Shown here one piece after another: positions 1-5,148 of a DNA stretch of 5,148 nucleotides (positions within the stretch are counted from its first letter, which is position 1; each line of letters begins with the position of its first letter). The translations under genes and the position numbers were made by a program. Below the pieces are notes generated by a model that made no database searches, was not told the origin of the DNA, and saw only the letters and a list, made by a program, of their open reading frames with translations. This DNA comes from Spirochaetaceae bacterium (lineage in GTDB: Bacteria; Spirochaetota; Spirochaetia; Treponematales; Breznakiellaceae): contig JAIRTD010000112.1 in assembly GCA_031255115.1 (NCBI GenBank), positions 1 through 5,148 on the forward strand. Reading direction: 5' to 3'.

Positions 1-1404
1 TTTGAAATCCATCGTATGATGCTGGAAGATACGGACTACTGCGATCCGGTTAGCGAGCTCATCAAGACTGAAAAGGTTTGCGCCGAGTACGCCGTCAATA
101 CCGCCGGTTCCCGGCTGGCCCAGGATTTTGCCGACATGGACGACGAGTACATGAAAGCCCGGGCCATCGACGTGTATGACGTTTCCAAACGGGTGATAGA
201 AATACTGTCCGGCGAAGGACAGGCCCTTGACCGGGGCAATGATCCGGCGATCCTTGCCGCCGACGACTTTACCCCCAGTGAGACCGCCCAGCTTGACCGG
301 AGCAAGGTCCTTGCCCTGGTGTCCCGGCAGGGAGCGGCCAACTCCCACACGGCGATTTTCGCCCGCACCATGGGAATCCCGGCGATCATCGGTTTTGGCG
401 CCTTTCTCACCGACGATCTTTCCGGGAAAGAAGTGATACTGGACGGCGATACCGGAACCCTGTACGCGGAGCCGGACCCGGAAATCATAAAAACCCTGGA
501 AGAAAAAAAAGTAGCGCTGCAGAAAGAAAAAGAAAAACTTGAAAAATTGCGGGGCAAGCCCACCTGTACCAGCGGCGGCAGGAAGATAAAACTTTTTGCC
601 AACATCGGTTCGGTGAGCGATGCCGACGCCGCCCGGGCCGGGGACGCCGAAGGGGTAGGACTTTTCCGCAGCGAGTTTCTTTATTTAGGCAGAAATGATT
701 ATCCCGACGAAGACACCCAGTACGGAAGCTACCGGAAGGCCCTCGAAAAAATGGGAGGCCGGGAGGTGGTAATCCGCACGCTGGACATCGGGGCCGACAA
801 ACAGGCGGATTACTTCAATCTGCCGAAGGAGGAAAACCCCGCCCTGGGCATGAGGGCGATACGTATCTGCCTTACCCGGCCGGATATTTTCAAAACCCAA
901 TTACGGGCCATCTACCGGGCTTCGGTCCACGGCAGCGCCGCCATTATGTTTCCCATGATCACTTCCCTTGACGAACTGCGCCGGGCAAAGAAAATAGCAC
1001 AGCAGGTCCGTGAATCACTGGCGGCGGACAATATTCCTTTTGACAATGCAGTCCCCATCGGTATCATGATTGAAACCCCGGCCTCGGCAATTATCAGCGA
1101 TGTGCTGGCGGCGGAATCTGATTTTTTCAGCATCGGTACCAACGACTTAACCCAATACACCCTGGCCATTGACCGGCAGAACGATTCAATCGCCGCCTTC
1201 TGCGACATCCATCACGAATCAATACTGCGGCTCATCAAGCTGACCTGTGATAACGCCCACAAAGCGGGTATCTGGTGCGGCATCTGCGGCAGCCTGGGCG
1301 CGGATACGGCGCTGACTAAAACCTTTGTCGAAATGGGCATTGATGAACTTTCGGTGGAACCATCCCGGATACTCAAATTGCGCTCGATTATCGCGGAATG
1401 TTGA
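1..1404 (+). CDS. ptsI: Phosphoenolpyruvate-protein phosphotransferase (PTS enzyme I), 5'-truncated by window edge
   Basis: Cytoplasmic enzyme I takes phosphate from phosphoenolpyruvate onto a histidine and passes it to HPr, the first step of the phosphotransferase system. The frame is open from base 1 (FEIHR before the first ATG at 16), so that ATG is internal; by alignment from memory with E. coli EI (575 aa), about 72 N-terminal residues are missing. Counting from the first visible codon (467 residues): the phosphohistidine swivel domain carries His116 in ANSHTAI; a Lys/Glu-rich linker spans about 163-188; the PEP-binding TIM barrel follows. Its key residues are all present: Arg223 (LFRSEF), Arg259 (IRTLDIG), Glu358 (IETPAS), Asn381-Asp382 (GTNDLTQY), Arg392 and the catalytic Cys429 (GICGSLG). 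The protein ends at RSIIAEC, about 33 residues before the E. coli end, giving an inferred full length near 540 aa. A ptsP paralogue is possible because a GAF domain would lie off-window, but the visible part fits ptsI. It converges on rsmG. Confidence 0.96.
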   Translation, partial: FEIHRMMLEDTDYCDPVSELIKTEKVCAEYAVNTAGSRLAQDFADMDDEYMKARAIDVYDVSKRVIEILSGEGQALDRGNDPAILAADDFTPSETAQLDRSKVLALVSRQGAANSHTAIFARTMGIPAIIGFGAFLTDDLSGKEVILDGDTGTLYAEPDPEIIKTLEEKKVALQKEKEKLEKLRGKPTCTSGGRKIKLFANIGSVSDADAARAGDAEGVGLFRSEFLYLGRNDYPDEDTQYGSYRKALEKMGGREVVIRTLDIGADKQADYFNLPKEENPALGMRAIRICLTRPDIFKTQLRAIYRASVHGSAAIMFPMITSLDELRRAKKIAQQVRESLAADNIPFDNAVPIGIMIETPASAIISDVLAAESDFFSIGTNDLTQYTLAIDRQNDSIAAFCDIHHESILRLIKLTCDNAHKAGIWCGICGSLGADTALTKTFVEMGIDELSVEPSRILKLRSIIAEC

Positions 1405-1424
1405 ATCTCCTTGAATGGGTGATT

Positions 1425-1440
1425 GACCGGTGTACCGGTC
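1425..1440. terminator. Hairpin between convergent ptsI and rsmG, possible bidirectional terminator
   Basis: A perfect inverted repeat, gaccgg-tgta-ccggtc (6-bp GC-rich stem, 4-nt loop), lies 20 bp after the ptsI stop and 15 bp after the rsmG stop on the other strand. Position and symmetry suit a shared transcription stop for two convergent genes. Neither strand has a T-run after the stem, so it is not a canonical intrinsic terminator. It may be a 3'-end stabilising hairpin, or act with Rho. The hexamer ACCGGT, itself a palindrome, occurs twice in it. Confidence 0.35.
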
Positions 1441-1455
1441 GCTCTCCCGATAAAT

Positions 1456-2142
1456 TCACCTTGCTGCAAGTATACGCTTTTTCATCACCACAAAATGCCG
1501 CTCTTCATCAAGAAAGGGAACGGGGCAGGGCAGCAGTTCCCAGGGCGGGTACTGGCCCTGCAGGGCGTTTCTTTCTTTTTCAATTTTTTCTTGCTTTCCT
1601 TTATAGGCGGTGAGTATGCCTTCCGGCATGAGGATGCGCAGCATGTTTTTAAGGGCCTTGTCTGTAAGAGGCATAAAGGCGCGGGATGTAACAAGACCAA
1701 AGCGCGTTGGGGCGGCCTGTCCCAGGCTGGTTTCTTCCAGGCCGGCGTTTTTAAGTCCCAGCACGGCGAGGGTGTTTCTCAAGAACCCCGCCCGTTTTCC
1801 CATGCGTTCTATGAGGGTGATCTGTATATCAGGCAGGGCTATGGCCAGGGGTATGCCGGGAAGCCCCGCGCCCGAGCCGAGATCGGCAAGGGTCAGGGAC
1901 GGAGCTTCTTTTGCTAAACGGCGTATACAGCCCAGGGGGGCAAGGGAATCAAGGATATGCCTGACTACAAGTTCTTCCCTGGTACGGGCGCCGACCAAAC
2001 CGTAGGCGGCGTTGAAAAGTTCAATTTCGTTTATATATGCGTCAAGGGTTTTGCGAATTATTTCTGAACGGCCTTTGAAGGCCGCTTTAATATCCTGGTC
2101 CGAGTTTTCCAGGGCGGAAAGCCCTGCCTCAAGTTTATCCAT
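1456..2142 (-). CDS. rsmG: 16S rRNA (guanine(527)-N(7))-methyltransferase RsmG (GidB)
   Basis: RsmG uses S-adenosylmethionine to methylate N7 of G527 in the 530 loop of 16S rRNA; in several bacteria its loss gives low-level streptomycin resistance. The 228-residue protein is close to the family's usual length (207 aa in E. coli), with a slightly longer N-terminus. Family marks seen: RHILDS at 61-66; the SAM-binding glycine-rich loop LADLGSGAGLPGIPLAI at 85-101; ERMGKRAGFLR at 112-122; the VTSRAF segment at 151-156; AYKGK at 179-183; and ERHFVVMKK at 214-222. The ATG at 2142 sits inside the last codons of tex (AATGGATAA), so the genes overlap by 8 bp. There is no strong Shine-Dalgarno sequence ahead of it, only a weak AAAGAG, so translation is probably coupled to tex. 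No separate promoter is evident. It converges on ptsI with a 51-bp gap. Confidence 0.97.
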   Translation of the reverse strand: MDKLEAGLSALENSDQDIKAAFKGRSEIIRKTLDAYINEIELFNAAYGLVGARTREELVVRHILDSLAPLGCIRRLAKEAPSLTLADLGSGAGLPGIPLAIALPDIQITLIERMGKRAGFLRNTLAVLGLKNAGLEETSLGQAAPTRFGLVTSRAFMPLTDKALKNMLRILMPEGILTAYKGKQEKIEKERNALQGQYPPWELLPCPVPFLDEERHFVVMKKRILAAR

Positions 2143-4618
2143 TGCGCTCTTTCATTTTTCTGAAAGCATCGGCAAACGGATTGTACATGGTTCCGTCATC
2201 TGTCTGCGCCCTGTCTGCTGTCTGCGTCCTGCCCTGCCGCGCGGCGTTTTCCGGCTGCCGCTTCCCCTTCCGCAACGGAACGCGTTGTTCTTCATCATGC
2301 CGCTTGCCATCGTGTTTCTCTCCTTCGCGCCGTTCGTGTTTTGGCCTGAAGCCTTTGTCCGGGGCCTTCCCGCCATCCGCGAAATTTTCGGGGGACGGCT
2401 TTGCTGTTTTCGCGCCGCTTCCCGCTTCCCGCTTCCGCGAAAGGCTGATGCGCTTCCGGTCTTTGTCCAGGGCAATTATGCGAAATTCGAGAACATCGCC
2501 TACTTTGACAAGGTCCATTGGGTCCTTTACATACTGGTCGCTTAATTCGGAAATATGAACCAGGGCGGTTTCTTTTATTCCAAGATCAACAAAGGCGCCA
2601 AAGTCAACCACGTTTTTGATTTTGCCGGTGATGGTCATTCCCTCGCTCAGGTCCTCAAACGAGACGACACCTTTTTGAAGTATGGGTTCAGGATAATCGT
2701 CCCTGGGGTCCCGGTTCGGCTTCAGGAGTTCTTCTACTATATCTTTGATGGTAGCGTCTCCTATGCTGTGTTCCTTCTTGAGCCTGTCCAAAAGTTCCCC
2801 GTCAGGCCGCCCGCCCTGAGCGTCTGAAGCCTGACCGCCGGTTATGGTAACGGTGTTTCCCGCGGCAAGCTGTTCCCGTATTTCCCTCGCCGCGGCGTAG
2901 TTTTCAGGATGAACCCAGGTATTGTCCAGGGGGTCGTCGCTTTCCGGTATTTTAAGAAAGCCCGCGCACTGTTCGTAACTTTTCGGCCCCATGCCCGGAA
3001 CAGCAGTCAGTTCGTCCCTGCTCGAAATCCTGCCTTTTTCTTCCCGGTACCTGACGATTTTTCTTGCCAGGGCCGCGTTGATCCCTGACACATATTTAAG
3101 CAGCGAAACACTTGCCGTATTAAGATTAACGCCAACGCTGTTCACTACTGAGGAAACAACTTCGTCAAGGCTTTCGGAGAGTTTTTTCTGGTTCACATCA
3201 TGCTGATAAAGGCCAACGCCTATGGATTTGGGATCGATTTTGACCAGCTCGGAAAGAGGATCCTGGAGGCGGCGGCCTATGGAAACCGCGCCCCGTATGG
3301 TAAGGTCAAGGCCGGGGAATTCTTCCCTGGCTATGTCGCTGGCTGAATATACCGAAGCGCCGTCCTCGTCCACTACGGTGTACAGCGTTTCAAGCTTGTT
3401 TTCGTTTATTACCTGCGAGACAAGTTCCTGCACTTCCCGGGAACCGGTTCCGTTCCCCACGGCAATGAGTTCTATCTGATAATCCCTGATGCCTTCCAGG
3501 ATAAGCCGTTTTGCTTCTTCCTGTTTGTGGTTGTATATAACACAATGCCCCAGATACTTTCCCGTATCATCGAGAAACGCGCACTTGGTCCCGGTGCGTA
3601 TACCCGGATCAATACCCATCACCCTGGTTCCCTTGATAGGTTTTTGGAGAAGAAGGTTCTTTAGATTCCCGCTGAATACCGAAATCCCGTGCTCATCGGC
3701 GCTGTCGCTCTGATCGCCCCTGAGTTCTCTGATAATGGCCGGAGAAAGCAGCCGCTTGAGGCCATCCTCAATGGCAGTCCTGTGGTACTCATTATGAAGG
3801 GAATATTTTTTCTGAAGCATGCCCGCTGCTGTTTCTTCATCCACGTCAATGCTTACTTCCAGAGCGTCTTCCCGCTCACCCCGGTTGATGGCAAGAATAC
3901 GATGCGGCCTGATTTGGGAAAGCGCCTCCTTATAATCCCAGTACATCTGATAGGTCGATGTTTTTTTCGCTTCCTCATCGCCTTTTCCCTTAACCAGCAC
4001 CGCGCCGTCAAAAACATAGAAAGCCTTTATTTCCGAACGGTTCCCGGTATCCTGGGCAGTTTCTTCGGCAATGATATCCATAGCGCCCTGCAAAGCGTCT
4101 TCGACAGACAGCACGGCAAGTTCAGGCGGCGTATCCGCCCCGCTTATATAATCCGCCGCCTTTGCAAGAAGAGCTTTGGCCTCAAGCTCCTTCATGGCCG
4201 CAGCCAGACCCTCAAGGCCCTTTTCGAGCGCAACCATACCCCGGGTTTTCTTTTTTCGTTTATAAGGAGCGTAAATATCCTCAAGTTCAGCCAACGTAGC
4301 GGCTCTGGTAATGTTCCCGTAAAGCGTTTCGGTAAGTTTTCCCTGCCCCCAGATGCCCCGTATAATTTCCATACGTCTGGTTTCGAGATTCCTTAAGCTT
4401 CCAAGCAAATGCTCAATATCCCTGACTTGAACTTCGTCAAGCCCCCCGGTCCTTTCTTTCCGGTACCGGGCAATAAAAGGAACCGTGCTTCCCTCAGCCA
4501 AAAGCTCCGCCGCCGCCTTGACCTGAACTTCTCTGATGTCCAGTACAGAAGCAGCCCGCTCTACCAGCGCGCGCTCGTCAAGCGTGAGCGCTTCAATGAA
4601 TTCTTCGGTAAATTCCAT
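2135..4618 (-). CDS. tex: Tex family protein: YqgF, helix-hairpin-helix and S1 RNA-binding domains
   Basis: Tex is a widespread cytoplasmic nucleic-acid-binding protein related to eukaryotic Spt6, first tied to toxin gene expression in Bordetella; its exact biochemical role is not settled. Domains in the 827-residue protein: an N-terminal helical Tex region (about 1-325, with STVPFIARYRKERTGGLDEVQ at 44-64 and DIYAPYKRKKKTRG at 114-127); a YqgF/RNase H-like domain (about 331-450, MGIDPGIRTG at 334-343); helix-hairpin-helix segments (about 488-558, LNTASVSLLKYVSGI and AVPGMGPKSYEQ); an S1 domain (about 652-730, GKIKNVVDFGAFVDLG and ALVHISELSD); then a charged, likely disordered tail ending in NPFADAFRKMKER. 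It is about 50 residues longer than E. coli Tex, mainly in this tail. The ATG at 4618 is chosen because MEFTEEF begins the conserved region. A GTG at 4723 would add 35 residues (with LLLLL) read from promoter-like DNA. No Shine-Dalgarno precedes the ATG. First gene of a tex-rsmG pair. Confidence 0.96.
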   Translation of the reverse strand: MEFTEEFIEALTLDERALVERAASVLDIREVQVKAAAELLAEGSTVPFIARYRKERTGGLDEVQVRDIEHLLGSLRNLETRRMEIIRGIWGQGKLTETLYGNITRAATLAELEDIYAPYKRKKKTRGMVALEKGLEGLAAAMKELEAKALLAKAADYISGADTPPELAVLSVEDALQGAMDIIAEETAQDTGNRSEIKAFYVFDGAVLVKGKGDEEAKKTSTYQMYWDYKEALSQIRPHRILAINRGEREDALEVSIDVDEETAAGMLQKKYSLHNEYHRTAIEDGLKRLLSPAIIRELRGDQSDSADEHGISVFSGNLKNLLLQKPIKGTRVMGIDPGIRTGTKCAFLDDTGKYLGHCVIYNHKQEEAKRLILEGIRDYQIELIAVGNGTGSREVQELVSQVINENKLETLYTVVDEDGASVYSASDIAREEFPGLDLTIRGAVSIGRRLQDPLSELVKIDPKSIGVGLYQHDVNQKKLSESLDEVVSSVVNSVGVNLNTASVSLLKYVSGINAALARKIVRYREEKGRISSRDELTAVPGMGPKSYEQCAGFLKIPESDDPLDNTWVHPENYAAAREIREQLAAGNTVTITGGQASDAQGGRPDGELLDRLKKEHSIGDATIKDIVEELLKPNRDPRDDYPEPILQKGVVSFEDLSEGMTITGKIKNVVDFGAFVDLGIKETALVHISELSDQYVKDPMDLVKVGDVLEFRIIALDKDRKRISLSRKREAGSGAKTAKPSPENFADGGKAPDKGFRPKHERREGEKHDGKRHDEEQRVPLRKGKRQPENAARQGRTQTADRAQTDDGTMYNPFADAFRKMKERNG
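2416..2436 (-). repeat. Perfect heptanucleotide tandem repeat, three copies, inside tex
   Basis: On the tex coding strand GGAAGCG occurs three times in a row with no mismatch, encoding part of KREAGSGA just after the S1 domain. The unit is 7 bp, so change by one copy shifts the reading frame of the tail only. Three copies is short for a slippage site and could be chance in a Lys/Arg/Gly/Ala-rich segment. Confidence 0.8.
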
Positions 4619-4623
4619 ACGGA

Positions 4624-4632
4624 ATTGTATCA
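4624..4632 (-). promoter_or_regulatory. Likely extended -10 promoter for tex (leaderless start)
   Basis: The coding strand reads TGATACAAT, an extended -10 element (TGn plus TACAAT, one mismatch to TATAAT). It ends 5 nt before the tex ATG at 4618. Normal spacing from the -10 to the start site puts transcription at about 4617-4618, on the ATG itself, so the mRNA would be leaderless. No good -35 hexamer lies 16-18 bp upstream, which an extended -10 can tolerate. The lack of a Shine-Dalgarno sequence before the ATG fits. Inferred from sequence only. Confidence 0.45.
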
Positions 4633-4682
4633 GGAGAAGCAATAAAAAATCTAGAGAACCAGGAAGGGGACGCAGCTCCTTT

Positions 4683-4767
4683 GCTTCTAAACTCCGGACT
4701 TGAAATAATGGCGCATAACTCACATTAAATCTATAGAGTATAAAACTTATTCCGGAGTTTTCGAAGC
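4683..4767. repeat. 85-bp imperfect inverted repeat between rpn and tex
   Basis: The left arm gcttctaaactccgga (4683-4698) pairs with the right arm tccggagttttcgaagc (4751-4767): 5 bp, a 1x2 internal loop, then 10 perfect bp, 15 pairs in all. The arms are 52 bp apart and the middle is AT-rich with no coding potential. The innermost hexamer of each arm, TCCGGA, is itself palindromic. The right arm begins 6 bp after the rpn stop and the left arm lies about 65 bp upstream of the tex ATG. A TATACT (possible -10 toward tex, 4742-4737) lies in the middle. It could be an mRNA stem, a pair of binding sites, or a tiny mobile-element relic; no target-site duplication is obvious. Confidence 0.6.
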
Positions 4768-4773
4768 GCTGTT

Positions 4774-5148
4774 TTACAGCTTTTCTATTTCCTCCAGAGA
4801 AAGCTGCGTATACGAACGTATCTGTTCGGGGTTAAGGCCGTCCCTTTTCATGTTCCGGGCAGCCTCCAGTTTTTCCTGATGCGCCTTTTGAGCAGCCTCA
4901 GCCAAAGCTTCGGCCTTACCTTCCAGTCGGCCCTCAGCAAGCCCCTCCTGACGGGCATCTACCAGGGAACTCTGTAAGTCAAGCTCATATTTAAGTTTGC
5001 TTTCCTGCCAGGCCCATTCAGCCTCGTCCCGGCTCAGCGTCAACAGCGTCTCCCCCGCCATCGCTATACCTTCGTCTTCCTTCAATAACTCGTTCACCAG
5101 GTCCCTCCTTTCCCGGTCCCCCACATACCGGAAAAATAGCGCCCATTT
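4774..5148 (-). CDS. Rpn family recombination-promoting nuclease / putative transposase, C-terminal part (5' end outside window)
   Basis: This is the C-terminal 124 residues of an Rpn-type protein, a PD-(D/E)XK nuclease family related to YhgA-like transposases; E. coli RpnA is a DNA endonuclease that promotes RecA-independent recombination. The frame stays open to the window edge: KWALFFRYVGDRERR reads through the GTG at 5124, which is therefore not the start. Family features seen: a KWALFFRY lead-in, then ELLKEDEGIAMAGETLLTLSRDEAEWAWQ, a helical segment with five tetrapeptide repeats (EGLA, EGRL, EGKA, EALA, EAAQ), and a terminal helical motif NMKRDGLNPEQIRSYTQLSLEEIEKL typical of these proteins. 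The nuclease core with its catalytic residues is off-window, so activity cannot be judged. The frame is intact throughout the visible part. It lies upstream of tex on the same strand with a 155-bp gap, so read-through is possible but co-function is not implied. Confidence 0.85.
   Translation of the reverse strand, partial: KWALFFRYVGDRERRDLVNELLKEDEGIAMAGETLLTLSRDEAEWAWQESKLKYELDLQSSLVDARQEGLAEGRLEGKAEALAEAAQKAHQEKLEAARNMKRDGLNPEQIRSYTQLSLEEIEKL
4888..4947 (-). repeat. Five degenerate 12-bp (4-residue) coding repeats in the Rpn gene
   Basis: On the coding strand, five 12-bp units beginning GAG/GAA encode EGLA-EGRL-EGKA-EALA-EAAQ. The units are diverged in DNA but keep the frame. Such period-4 helical repeats are common in Rpn C-termini and vary in copy number between homologues. 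Copy change by 12 bp would lengthen or shorten the helix without a frameshift. Confidence 0.7.

Noticed and set aside
503..510. Run of eight A in ptsI as a possible slippage site
   Set aside because: It encodes a Glu/Lys linker that is normally Lys-rich, and the reading frame continues correctly into the conserved barrel, so there is no need to invoke frameshifting.
36..605. A 189-codon open frame on the minus strand opposite ptsI
   Set aside because: Serine/phenylalanine-rich translation typical of an antisense shadow; the plus-strand frame encodes the conserved enzyme I active-site region.
2200..2229. Two similar 13-mers (tctgtctgcgccc and gctgtctgcgtcc) 17 bp apart in the tex tail
   Set aside because: Only 11 of 13 bases match and the offset is out of phase with the codons; this is most simply low-complexity coding sequence.
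3689..4396. A 235-codon open frame on the plus strand opposite tex
   Set aside because: It lies wholly antisense to a clearly conserved tex region, shows no recognisable domain, and is explained by codon bias of the real gene.
4619..4723. A 35-residue N-terminal extension of tex from a GTG at 4723
   Set aside because: Its residues do not resemble Tex, the run LLLLL comes from a pyrimidine-rich promoter-like stretch, and the conserved family start is at the ATG at 4618.
4768..4790. Stem gctgt-ttt-acagc followed by a T-rich stretch, terminator-like on the plus strand
   Set aside because: The stem has only 5 bp and a 3-nt loop, overlaps the rpn stop codon, and there is no plus-strand gene upstream to terminate.
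4774..5124. A separate small gene starting at the GTG at 5124
   Set aside because: The frame continues upstream without a stop to the window edge with family-typical residues KWALFFRY, so this is the end of a longer Rpn gene.

Overview
The window looks like core chromosome from a bacterium of roughly 50% GC. A spirochaete close to Treponema is my best guess, at moderate to low confidence. The clue is the Rpn-family nuclease end at the right edge, with its 'EGxA' repeats and KMK/RDGL...LSLEEI tail, a type abundant in gut treponemes. The PTS enzyme I is of the type also seen in Clostridia (GAANSHTAI active site, CAEYAV and MDDEYMKARA motifs), so Firmicutes cannot be excluded from the sequence alone.

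Layout from left to right: (1) 1-1404, plus strand, enzyme I of the phosphotransferase system (ptsI), cut at its 5' end by the window edge. (2) 1405-1455, a 51-bp convergent gap holding a perfect 6-bp hairpin. (3) 1456-2142, minus strand, rsmG, the 16S rRNA G527 N7-methyltransferase. (4) 2135-4618, minus strand, tex, a YqgF/helix-hairpin-helix/S1 RNA-binding protein; its stop overlaps the rsmG start by 8 bp, so the two form a tight operon read from tex to rsmG. (5) 4619-4773, a 155-bp gap with a likely extended -10 promoter right in front of the tex ATG and an 85-bp imperfect inverted repeat. (6) 4774-5148, minus strand, the C-terminal end of an Rpn-family (PD-(D/E)XK) recombination-promoting nuclease or putative transposase, whose 5' end lies outside the window.

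Tex and RsmG both act on RNA or the translation machinery, and their overlap suggests co-expression. The ptsI gene converges on them and has no evident functional link. The Rpn gene is the only accessory-type gene.

I see no new multi-gene system. The points most worth a second look are the 85-bp inverted repeat between rpn and tex, the possible leaderless tex mRNA, and a heptanucleotide repeat (GGAAGCG x3) in tex. Loss of one copy of that repeat would switch the C-terminal tail into another frame that is open to almost the same end point.
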